Below are positions 1 to 5,784 of a DNA stretch of 5,784 nt, piece by piece; position 1 is the stretch's first letter; the number at the start of each line of letters is the position of its first letter. The stretch covers positions 1 to 5,784 of the forward strand of contig JACQDG010000368.1 in the NCBI GenBank assembly GCA_016201185.1. The letters run 5' to 3'. This DNA is from Acidobacteriota bacterium. Its GTDB lineage: Bacteria > Acidobacteriota > Terriglobia > Bryobacterales > JACQDG01. Made by a program: the position numbers and the translations under genes. The notes beneath the pieces are model-generated. The model made no database searches, was not told where the DNA came from, and saw nothing but the letters and a program-made list of their open reading frames with translations.

Positions 1-1041
1 GCTTGCCAGGTTATATGCAGCGAAATAGTTTCCCTTTTCTACGAGCCGGGAGATTTCCGGAAGCGCCTGTTCCCTGGCCCAAAGCACTTTGGAACTGCGA
101 TGTACGGACCGTGCCGCGAGGCCCGCAAGAGCGAGGAGGATCAGCAGCACGGGCACGGCAACCTTGGGCCGCCTCGTTTGGCGCCACAGGAGTTGAAGGT
201 CGATGGAACGGCTTGTCGGGGCGGTAAGAGTGGCGCGGTAATCGGCGAGGTCCCTTGATAGCTCGGCGGCCGCGCCGTAACGAGATTCGCGATTTTTCTC
301 TAATGCCTTGGCGACCACCTGTTCTAGTTCGGGAGCGGCATCAAGTCGAAAGGCCTTCAGCGGCTTCGGTTTCTCGTTGACAATGGAGTAGACTATCGCC
401 GGCAGGTGATCTCCCTGAAACGGACGCCGGCCGGCGAGCATTTCATACAGCGTCACTCCCAGCGACCACAGGTCGGTGCGCCCATCGGCGTTCAGCCCCT
501 GCGCCTGCTCCGGAGACATGTAGGCTGCCGTGCCCAGGGTCGTGCCGGTCTTGGTGATCTCGGTTGCGCCGGCCTGTTTCGCCAAGCCGAAATCGACGAT
601 CTTAACGATGCCGTCATTGGTCACCATCAGGTTCGCCGGCTTGATGTCCCTGTGAACAAGCCCCCTTTCGTGGGCCTTGGACAGGCCCTGGGCAACCTGA
701 ATGGCGAAATCGATCGCTTCCTTCACTGGCAGGGGGCCGCGCTCAATCTTTTTCTTGAGCGTCTCGCCCTCGTAATAGGCCATAACGATGAACAGTTGCC
801 CATCGTCGGTCTGGTTGATTTCGTGGACGGTGCAGATGTTGGAATGGTCGAGAGCCGAGGCGGCCTTCGCCTCGTGGATGAAGCGTTTCTTTTGGTCTTC
901 GTCAGCGCCGAAGTCACGAGGAAGAAACTTCAGAGCGACCAGGCGGTCGAGCCTCAAGTCCTGGGCTTTATAGACGACGCCCATGCCCCCGCCGCCCAGT
1001 TTTTCCAGGATCTTATAGTGAGAAACCGTTTGACCGACCAT
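1..1041 (-). CDS. PknB-type Ser/Thr protein kinase, membrane-anchored (C-terminus beyond left edge)
   Basis: This is a Hanks-type serine/threonine kinase; 347 residues are visible and the frame is still open at base 1. All catalytic elements are present: glycine loop LGGGGMG (15-21), Lys38 in ALKFLP, helix-C Glu57, HRDIKPAN (130-137, catalytic Asp132), DFG (150-152), a Thr-rich activation loop (163-171) and SPE (176-178) in place of APE. It is therefore likely an active RD kinase. A basic stretch (RRPK, 290-293) precedes one hydrophobic segment at about 294-310, so the kinase domain should be cytosolic and the remainder exported. After the anchor comes REQALPEISRLVEKGNYFAAYNLAS, a helical start of a sensory region whose nature cannot be seen here. 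The ATG at 1041 is chosen because MVGQTVSHY is the usual N-terminus of such kinases. An in-frame GTG at 1056-1054 follows a better Shine-Dalgarno (AAGGGAG, 1061-1067) and would add five residues. Substrates are unknown. Confidence 0.95.
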   Translation of the reverse strand, partial: MVGQTVSHYKILEKLGGGGMGVVYKAQDLRLDRLVALKFLPRDFGADEDQKKRFIHEAKAASALDHSNICTVHEINQTDDGQLFIVMAYYEGETLKKKIERGPLPVKEAIDFAIQVAQGLSKAHERGLVHRDIKPANLMVTNDGIVKIVDFGLAKQAGATEITKTGTTLGTAAYMSPEQAQGLNADGRTDLWSLGVTLYEMLAGRRPFQGDHLPAIVYSIVNEKPKPLKAFRLDAAPELEQVVAKALEKNRESRYGAAAELSRDLADYRATLTAPTSRSIDLQLLWRQTRRPKVAVPVLLILLALAGLAARSVHRSSKVLWAREQALPEISRLVEKGNYFAAYNLAS

Positions 1042-1057
1042 GTGTTGCCTACACACA

Positions 1058-1077
1058 CCGCTCCCTTACAGTAGCGG
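1058..1077. repeat. Short inverted repeat in the HNH-kinase gap
   Basis: CCGCT at 1058-1062 and AGCGG at 1073-1077 are perfect inverted arms around a 10-base loop, within the 59-bp gap upstream of the kinase. There is no T-run on the minus strand after it, so it does not look like an intrinsic terminator. It overlaps the possible Shine-Dalgarno of the alternative GTG start and could affect kinase translation, but a five-pair stem in GC-rich DNA may be chance. No convincing promoter was seen in this gap. Confidence 0.2.
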
Positions 1078-1100
1078 GTCAGGGACAGCCTAACACAATT

Positions 1101-1466
1101 CTAGGCAGTGGCTTTCTGGCTGCGAACAGCCGCCACGTTCTTCTCCCACTCCTGGCGCTTCGCCTCCCGGTGCTGGAGGACGTAGTTCTTGGCCTCTTCA
1201 AAGGTGTGGAAATGATGGCGGCCCTTGATCAGGTTGCAGGGGCGGCAGGCGGCCACCAGGTTGCGCGGGTCCTTCTTGCCTTTCAAGGCGCGCGGGATGA
1301 TGAAGTCCACCGTCATCATCAGCGCATTCTCGAAGCTGGCTGTGCCGTCGAGACCGCAGTACTGGCAGCGGAAATGGTCGCGCGCGAGAATTTTCATGCC
1401 TTCGTCATGGGTCAGCGGCTTGGCACGGCGAATCATATGGACAAGCTTTTTCACAGGGGACGGCAT
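1101..1466 (-). CDS. Small HNH-endonuclease-family protein with His-to-Phe change
   Basis: A 121-residue, probably cytosolic protein with the beta-beta-alpha/zinc layout of HNH nucleases. CQYC (Cys34, Cys37) and CRPC (Cys74, Cys77) form a four-Cys zinc site. Between them lies TVDFIIPRALKGKKDPRNL, followed by CNLIKGRHHF. The fold signature is otherwise good (Asp54, Asn69, Asn78, Lys81), but the His that normally follows Asp (DHIIP) and acts as general base is Phe55. Either the protein is not a nuclease, or it uses another His, such as His84, His85 or His87 in the RHHFH cluster. The C-terminal 30-odd residues look like a charged helix. The ATG at 1466 is favoured over Met11 because a GGAGGT lies five bases upstream. 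It seems to have its own promoter and stands between two functionally unrelated units. No methylase, recombinase or toxin-antitoxin partner is adjacent, so the role is unknown. Confidence 0.85.
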   Translation of the reverse strand: MPSPVKKLVHMIRRAKPLTHDEGMKILARDHFRCQYCGLDGTASFENALMMTVDFIIPRALKGKKDPRNLVAACRPCNLIKGRHHFHTFEEAKNYVLQHREAKRQEWEKNVAAVRSQKATA

Positions 1467-1471
1467 CGGGT

Positions 1472-1477
1472 ACCTCC
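1472..1477 (-). promoter_or_regulatory. Shine-Dalgarno of the HNH gene
   Basis: The minus strand reads GGAGGT here, five bases before the ATG at 1466. It is the strongest ribosome-binding site in the window and fixes the start of the HNH-family gene. Confidence 0.8.
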
Positions 1478-1498
1478 GGAAGTGAGATTGTTGCTTCC

Positions 1499-1527
1499 AG
1501 TATGCTCCTGCGAGGCGAAAGTTCCAA
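1499..1527 (-). promoter_or_regulatory. Candidate sigma70-type promoter for the HNH gene
   Basis: On the minus strand TTGGAA (1522-1527, 4/6 match to TTGACA) is followed after exactly 17 bases by CATACT (1499-1504, 4/6 match to TATAAT). Transcription would begin near 1492, giving a leader of about 25 bases that carries the GGAGGT site. Placement and spacing are good, but both boxes are imperfect. No intrinsic terminator with a T-run separates it from the cytochrome gene upstream, so read-through is also possible. Confidence 0.4.
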
Positions 1528-1561
1528 GCCCCTCTTTGAAGCCGCCGATCAATACTGAGGG

Positions 1562-2395
1562 CTATTCCAGTTCGCCGGGTGCCAGGGAGATGGACTTCAG
1601 GAAAGACACCAGGTCCAACAACTGCTTTCGGGTGAAGACCCGGCCGTAGTCGGAGGGCATGGGGGAGTGCCGCTCGGGAGTGACCTTCTCGATCTGGTCC
1701 TTGTAGATGGTGCGCAGGACAGGGGGGAGGGCCGAGGTATCGTAAAGCCGAAGAAATTCCGGCGTTTCCTGCTTTTCCAAACCTGTGATTCGCTCCCCCG
1801 ATTTAGTCACCACGGTGATCGATTCCACGGCCAGGCGGGAGCCGGGCTCGATGATATCGCGAAGGATTTCACGGGGTGGGCGGCTGAAGGCGGCCGTCAG
1901 GTCGGGACCCACGTCCGCACCACGGCCCTGGAACCGGTGGCAGGCAGCGCAGTTCTTGGGGTTGGAAGCGTCAAAAAACAGCGCTCGGCCCGCTTCGGGG
2001 TCGCCGGAATTGGGGTCGGCGGGTTTTGCCGGGGCGGCCGGCGCCGGAGGAGAGGCCGGGGAGGCGGCAGGCCCAGCTCCCTCCCCGGACAGGGACAGAA
2101 TGTAGGCCACCACGGACCAAATCTCATCCGTTGAAAGCTGGGCCTTGAAGGCGGGCATGGCAGAGTTGCCGGTACCGTTGGAAATGGTAGTGAACAGGTA
2201 AGTCTTGTCCAGTTTCCGGCCCGCCAGGCGCGGACCGCGACCCGCCCGGCCTTCTTTGCCATGGCAGTAGCCTATGCCGCAGCGTGCGCCGAAGATATTG
2301 CTGCCTTTTGAGATAACGGCCGGATCCTCAAGCTTTACTGTAGGTGCTTGGGCCCAGAGCAGGGCCCCCGAAGCGAGGATAAGGCTCCGCCTCAT
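1562..2395 (-). CDS. Secreted cytochrome c with two haem motifs, CX4CH and CXXCH
   Basis: A 277-residue periplasmic electron carrier, the likely acceptor for the PQQ dehydrogenase before it. Residues 1-16 (MRRSLILASGALLWAQ) look like a signal peptide. The first domain (about 25-104) has CGIGYCH (Cys39, Cys44, His45), a CX4CH instead of CXXCH, with Met80 in AMPAF as likely axial ligand. A Pro/Ala-rich linker (about 105-133) leads to a second domain with canonical CAACH (149-153), then GPDL, IIEPGSRLAVES, and SPMPSDYG with Met246. That order matches the putative haem-binding family described from Pirellula/Verrucomicrobium (TIGR02603-like, from memory). The ATG at 2395 is chosen although the frame is open further upstream to 2581, because it starts the signal peptide and overlaps the dehydrogenase stop as ATGA. 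The longer version would prepend 62 residues of low-complexity antisense-like sequence inside the dehydrogenase gene. The stop is TAG at 1564-1562. Confidence 0.92.
   Translation of the reverse strand: MRRSLILASGALLWAQAPTVKLEDPAVISKGSNIFGARCGIGYCHGKEGRAGRGPRLAGRKLDKTYLFTTISNGTGNSAMPAFKAQLSTDEIWSVVAYILSLSGEGAGPAASPASPPAPAAPAKPADPNSGDPEAGRALFFDASNPKNCAACHRFQGRGADVGPDLTAAFSRPPREILRDIIEPGSRLAVESITVVTKSGERITGLEKQETPEFLRLYDTSALPPVLRTIYKDQIEKVTPERHSPMPSDYGRVFTRKQLLDLVSFLKSISLAPGELE
2392..2395 (-). other. ATGA stop/start overlap
   Basis: On the minus strand ATGA contains both the cytochrome start (ATG, 2395-2393) and the dehydrogenase stop (TGA, 2394-2392). A GGAG lies only two bases before the ATG. 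This arrangement implies translational coupling, hence co-production of the enzyme and its electron acceptor. Confidence 0.9.
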
Positions 2396-4056
2396 GGCTC
2401 CGAAAGGGCGAAGGCAAAGATCACCGAGCCGCTGGGAAAGTACTCGGCTTCCGGCCAGATCTGCGGCAGCAGGCCGGCCAGAGCCGAGCCCCAGCCACTG
2501 GGGGTGGCGATGTACTGGCGGCCGTTGACCGCGTAAGTGACCGGAGAGCCGCGGTGGCCCGAGCCGGTCATGAAGCTCCACAGTTTCTTGCCGGTGGCCG
2601 CGTCGAGGGCGAAAAACTCCCCTTCCGGGTCGCCGGTAAAGACCAGGTCGCCGCCGGTGGCCAGGGCGGAGGCCAGCAGCGGGTATTTCGAGCGGTAAAT
2701 CCAGTGCCGCTTGCCTGTGATGGGATCGTAAGCGCCCAGGTGGCCGCCCGCCTCACCGCTGGGCGGCGGCTTGAACTCGAACTGCCCGCCCATAATCTGC
2801 TTTCCTTCAACCTTCTCTTCTTTCTGCGGAACCACCGTCTGGCACCACTCAATGCCCGTGGTGTAAAACCAACCAGTCTTCGGGCTATAGGCACCGTGGT
2901 TCCAGCTTCGTCCGCCGCCGACGGAAGGGCAGATGAAGCTGGATTTCCCGAGGGCCGGCTCGTTGCGGCCGATCAGGCGCCCTTGCTCGTCGATGCCCTG
3001 AATCCAGTTCAAGTTCTGGACCAGCGGCCAGGCGGAGACAAACTTGCCATCGGTCCGGTCTACAACAAAGACATAGCCGCCTTTGTTCACGTTCAGCAGC
3101 AGCTTGCGCTTTTGGCCCTTGTGCTCCAGATCGAGCAGAACGGATTCGTAGGCGCTGTCCCAATCCCAGACGTCGTGCGGGATCTGCTGGTAGTACCACT
3201 TGAGCTTTCCGGTGTCGGCGTCAAGGGCCACGACGGAATCGGTGTAGAGGTTGGCGCCTTTCCGATCGTCACCATAGAAATCCGCCGCCGGGTTGCCGAC
3301 GCCCCAAAAAACCAGGTTCGACTCCGGGTCATAGCTTCCGGTCATCCACGTGGAAGCGCCGCCGAACTTCCAACTGTCGCCCTCCCAGGTCTCGTGGCCG
3401 GGTTCGCCGGGGCCGGGGATGGTCCAGAAGCGCCACACATGCCGGCCCGTCTTGGCGTCGAAGGCATTGATATATCCGCGATGCGCCATTTCGCCGCCGG
3501 TCACGCCGACAATGACCTTGTCCTTTACCACCAGTGGTGCGCCGGTGATGTTGCAGCCGCACTGGGCGAGGTCCTCGATGGCCACGTTCCACACTTCGCG
3601 GCCCGTTTTCGCATCCAGTGCGACCAGGTGGTTGTCCAGCGTGCCCATGAAGACCAGTCCGTAACCCAGCGCGAGGCCGCGATTCCAGGGGCCGAAGGGC
3701 ACGCCGAGATTCTTGGGCTTCTCGTAAATGTAGTGCCAGAGCTTCCGGCCCGTGGCGGCGTCGATGGCGTAGACGCGGTTCCAGGAGGTGCTGATGTACA
3801 TCACCCCGTCGGCCACCAGCGGAGTGCATTGCAGGCCGCCTTCCACGTCGCCGGTCTGGAAGCTCCATACCGGCGCCAGGCGCTGGATGTTCGAGCGGTT
3901 GATCTTGTCGAGCGGGCTGTAGCGCCAGGCGTTATAAGTGCGGGCGTAAGTGAGCCAGTTGTGGGGCTCGCGGTCGGCCTCTATCAGGCGTTTGGATGTG
4001 ATTTCCTGTGCCCCGAGGGCGCCGGCCAGGGACAGCAGGAGTAAGAGACGGATCAT
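2392..4056 (-). CDS. PQQ-dependent alcohol dehydrogenase-family quinoprotein, periplasmic
   Basis: A 554-residue quinoprotein of the methanol/ethanol dehydrogenase family; these oxidise alcohols (some relatives sugars or aldehydes) in the periplasm using PQQ plus a metal ion. Residues 1-16 (MIRLLLLLSLAGALGA) form a signal peptide. At least six propeller tryptophan-docking repeats of the form DAxTGxxxW are visible (around 99, 148, 200, 279, 444, 485). By alignment from memory to MxaF/XoxF: Glu189 (GGE) and Asn255 (GNP) are metal ligands, Trp237 stacks on PQQ, Asp298 is the catalytic base, and Asp300 (WDWD) matches the extra Asp of lanthanide enzymes. Lys325 replaces the usual Arg. Oddities: the vicinal Cys-Cys is missing (VPFGPWNRG, 119-127), Gln76 sits where Glu is usual, and a CGC occurs at 166-168. 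There is no haem motif, so electrons must leave through the coupled cytochrome. The start at 4056 has GGGGGA just upstream. Substrate unknown. Confidence 0.95.
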   Translation of the reverse strand: MIRLLLLLSLAGALGAQEITSKRLIEADREPHNWLTYARTYNAWRYSPLDKINRSNIQRLAPVWSFQTGDVEGGLQCTPLVADGVMYISTSWNRVYAIDAATGRKLWHYIYEKPKNLGVPFGPWNRGLALGYGLVFMGTLDNHLVALDAKTGREVWNVAIEDLAQCGCNITGAPLVVKDKVIVGVTGGEMAHRGYINAFDAKTGRHVWRFWTIPGPGEPGHETWEGDSWKFGGASTWMTGSYDPESNLVFWGVGNPAADFYGDDRKGANLYTDSVVALDADTGKLKWYYQQIPHDVWDWDSAYESVLLDLEHKGQKRKLLLNVNKGGYVFVVDRTDGKFVSAWPLVQNLNWIQGIDEQGRLIGRNEPALGKSSFICPSVGGGRSWNHGAYSPKTGWFYTTGIEWCQTVVPQKEEKVEGKQIMGGQFEFKPPPSGEAGGHLGAYDPITGKRHWIYRSKYPLLASALATGGDLVFTGDPEGEFFALDAATGKKLWSFMTGSGHRGSPVTYAVNGRQYIATPSGWGSALAGLLPQIWPEAEYFPSGSVIFAFALSEP

Positions 4057-4123
4057 TAGTCCCCCATGCGGTTCAGCAAATCCCTATTTAACCACTGATT
4101 GTGTCCGGAGGTGTGGAGCGGCT
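4057..4123 (-). promoter_or_regulatory. Short gap upstream of the PQQ dehydrogenase, with Shine-Dalgarno
   Basis: This 67-bp stretch separates the PD40 gene stop from the dehydrogenase start. A GGGGGA Shine-Dalgarno lies at 4060-4065 on the minus strand, with four bases between the G-run and the ATG. A TTAAAT on the minus strand could be a -10 box, but no matching -35 was found. No stem with a T-run is present, so read-through from the PD40 gene into the dehydrogenase operon is possible. The gap also holds a three-codon ATG-GGG-GAC-TAA starting at 4067, which is probably chance. Confidence 0.5.
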
Positions 4124-5784
4124 CTAGTGTTGGGCCTTTCGCGCCGGCGGGGCGATGCCGGGGACACGCTCGGCCAGCATCAAGTTGTTGAGCGATTCCC
4201 GGCTGGAAATGGTGATGCGCGTGCCGTCGGGGGAGATGCCGAAGGATTCGGTTTCCATCTGCGGATCGAAGCCGCCCAGTTTCCGGCGCGTCTTGCTGGT
4301 GTCCTGGCCGGGGATGAAATCCTGGACAAAAATGCCCCTGACGCCTTTTTCATCCGGCCCCGTGAAGGCCACGGCGTGGCCGTCCGGCATCCAGCGAGGC
4401 CGGCCGTTGGGGGCCGCAAAGCCCATGTCCGCGCCATCAGCGGTTCGAACCACGCGCAACGCGCCATCAGGGATCCCGTAAACCGCACATAGTCCATCCG
4501 GTGACACTTCAGCAACGAACGCCTTCGCTACCAACCGGGTGGCTCCGGACCCGTCCGGGTGAATCTTCCAGAGGCCCCCTTTGGCTGCATTGCCAGAGTC
4601 GTAAACAGTCCACTGGCCATCACGGGTCATGGTAGGGTGTTCAGCGTCGACGCCATCACTCGTCACCTGCCGCGCGTTGCTGCCATCAGCATCGGCCATC
4701 CAAATCTCGAAATGCCCGCTGCGGTTCGAGCTCCAGATAATTTTCTTCCCGTCGGGGGTGAAAGCCGGGTCCCAGTCATCCGCCGGATCATCGGTAATGC
4801 GGCGTAGGGCGCCCGTCTTGGTCGACATTTCCCACAGGTCCAGGTTGCCGCTGCGGTTGGAGGTGAAGAGCACCCATTCGCCGCCGGGGGAATAAACCGG
4901 CTGGCGGTCCTGACTGCTGCCCTGCGCAAGCCAGCGGTACTGCGGCGAGACCGTCTTGCCTTGCAGGGGGAATTCGCGTAGATTCTGGCGATTCGAGATG
5001 GCATCAAAGACGACGCGGCCTCTACCGATAACGTCAAGCACGGCGCTGTTGTGGGGACTCGGGAACAGCATCTGACCGGCGCCGGATGCGATGCTTTGGC
5101 GGATAATGCGAGCTGTGCCCCCGGGAACGGCGGCCTGGCCGACCGATTCGCTTTGCGAGTAAACCACTTCTTCCGCGCCGGTCCAAGCAGGAGAGGACAT
5201 CTCAAATCCGCCAGGCGCCCAAGGAAGGGAGCGTGCTCCCTTCCCGTCGGCCCCGACCAAGAAGATCGTCATGCGAAATCCTTCTCCCTGCTGCACCGCT
5301 GCGATAAAGCGGCCGTCCGGGGACCAGCGAGGATGGCGAGGGAAACTATCAACCCGGATAACCTCGCGTTGGCCTTCGCCGTTCGCGCCGACCACCCCGA
5401 TTGCTTGGCTGGTTCCAAAATTCCGAACAAAAGCGACCTGGCGTCCGTCGGGCGACCAGTCGGAGCTGCGGAGCACATCATCAACCAGCTTGCGTGGTTC
5501 GCCTCCCAGGGTCGCCACGCGGTAGAGGGAGGCGTGAAACGGGTCGACGCCGCGGGTGAAGAGGACCATCGAGCCATCGGGGGAGAAGCGGGGAAAATCA
5601 TCGGGGCCTTCCGTAAGCGCCACCTCGCTGCCGCTGGCAAGGTCTTTCAGCCAGATGCGCGGCCGCCCATCTCGGTCGGAGCAGAAGGCGACGGTCCGCC
5701 CGTCAGGGGACGCAGCGGGTGAGCGGTCGTGGCCGGAGTAGGTGAGATACCGGATCGTAGGAGTTTCCGGCGGCTTGGAGCGCC
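4124..5784 (-). CDS. TolB/PD40 beta-propeller protein (N-terminus beyond right edge)
   Basis: The frame is open to the right edge, giving 552 complete residues and ending at TAG 4126-4124. The protein is almost entirely WD40-like (PD40) repeats: about ten copies of a SPDGxxVAF-type motif, starting with SPDGRTVAF at visible residues 25-33 and SPDGSMVLF at 67-75. Later degenerate copies include SPGGEWVLF, TPDGKKIIW, TRDGQWTVY and MPDGHAVAF, and NRSGNLDLW and NRSGHFEIW are TolB-like. Such propellers bind proteins or ligands and are not catalytic. A GTG at 5623 is not the start, because the 53 codons before it already encode a propeller repeat (IRYLTYSGHDRSPAASPDGR). In Acidobacteria this kind of propeller is often the exported C-terminal half of a Ser/Thr kinase or follows a DNA-binding domain. 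Which applies here cannot be seen. It is co-oriented with the PQQ dehydrogenase, 67 bp upstream of it. Confidence 0.9.
   Translation of the reverse strand, partial: RSKPPETPTIRYLTYSGHDRSPAASPDGRTVAFCSDRDGRPRIWLKDLASGSEVALTEGPDDFPRFSPDGSMVLFTRGVDPFHASLYRVATLGGEPRKLVDDVLRSSDWSPDGRQVAFVRNFGTSQAIGVVGANGEGQREVIRVDSFPRHPRWSPDGRFIAAVQQGEGFRMTIFLVGADGKGARSLPWAPGGFEMSSPAWTGAEEVVYSQSESVGQAAVPGGTARIIRQSIASGAGQMLFPSPHNSAVLDVIGRGRVVFDAISNRQNLREFPLQGKTVSPQYRWLAQGSSQDRQPVYSPGGEWVLFTSNRSGNLDLWEMSTKTGALRRITDDPADDWDPAFTPDGKKIIWSSNRSGHFEIWMADADGSNARQVTSDGVDAEHPTMTRDGQWTVYDSGNAAKGGLWKIHPDGSGATRLVAKAFVAEVSPDGLCAVYGIPDGALRVVRTADGADMGFAAPNGRPRWMPDGHAVAFTGPDEKGVRGIFVQDFIPGQDTSKTRRKLGGFDPQMETESFGISPDGTRITISSRESLNNLMLAERVPGIAPPARKAQH

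Noticed and set aside
3..227. 74-codon plus-strand frame at the left edge
   Set aside because: It lies antisense to the kinase membrane anchor region and has no recognisable features.
406..1074. 222-codon plus-strand frame opposite the kinase gene
   Set aside because: It is the antisense shadow of the kinase, which has every catalytic motif in the minus-strand frame.
1042..1100. Promoter for the kinase gene (TACTGT as -10, TTGTGT as -35)
   Set aside because: The spacing would be 19 bases and the -10 matches only 3 of 6 positions.
1467..1561. Possible terminator after the cytochrome gene
   Set aside because: Only a bulged GGCG/AAAG pairing with CTTT/CGCC is present, with no T-run, and it overlaps the better supported promoter.
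2396..2581. 62-residue N-terminal extension of the cytochrome
   Set aside because: It lies entirely inside the dehydrogenase gene and would bury the signal peptide. The ATGA overlap at 2395 gives the natural start.
2554..4044. 496-codon open frame on the plus strand opposite the PQQ dehydrogenase
   Set aside because: Its codons are in exact register with the antisense of the dehydrogenase codons (positions 1 and 3 swapped), a usual artefact in GC-rich genes. Its translation has no domain and the minus-strand gene has clear motifs, signal peptide and ribosome-binding site.
5621..5623. GTG as the start of the PD40 gene
   Set aside because: The frame continues upstream to the window edge and encodes a full propeller repeat, so this is an internal valine codon.

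Overview
The window is GC-rich, densely coding DNA, and every credible gene lies on the minus strand, so it reads from right to left. Three things point to a soil-type bacterium, most likely Acidobacteriota (Solibacter/Bryobacter-like): a membrane-anchored Ser/Thr kinase whose N-terminus (MVGQTVSHYKILEKLGGGGM) has the style common in that phylum; a long TolB/PD40 propeller protein; and a periplasmic PQQ dehydrogenase paired with a cytochrome c. This taxonomic guess is inference from remembered family style, not from a search.

Layout in transcription order: (1) 5784-4124, a PD40 beta-propeller protein whose N-terminus lies outside the window. (2) A 67-bp gap. (3) 4056-2392, a secreted PQQ-dependent alcohol-dehydrogenase-type quinoprotein. 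It overlaps by ATGA with (4) 2395-1562, a secreted cytochrome c with two haem-binding motifs, a CX4CH and a CXXCH, the latter in a domain resembling the planctomycete/verrucomicrobial putative haem-binding family. (5) A 95-bp gap with a plausible sigma70 promoter and a strong Shine-Dalgarno. (6) 1466-1101, a small HNH-family protein in which the usual catalytic His is Phe. (7) A 59-bp gap. (8) 1041-1, the kinase domain, membrane anchor and start of the C-terminal region of a PknB-type kinase that runs off the left edge.

The functional core is the dehydrogenase/cytochrome pair. The quinoprotein probably oxidises an alcohol or sugar-like substrate in the periplasm and passes electrons to the translationally coupled cytochrome. 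The flanking kinase and PD40 protein look like separate signalling proteins; the PD40 protein may itself be the sensor half of a second kinase. No RNA genes, mobile elements, CRISPR arrays or convincing terminators were seen. The unusual details are residue-level: a Asp-Trp-Asp active-site motif without the vicinal Cys pair, an expanded haem motif, and an HNH domain lacking its His. I see no clear sign of a wholly new multi-gene system.
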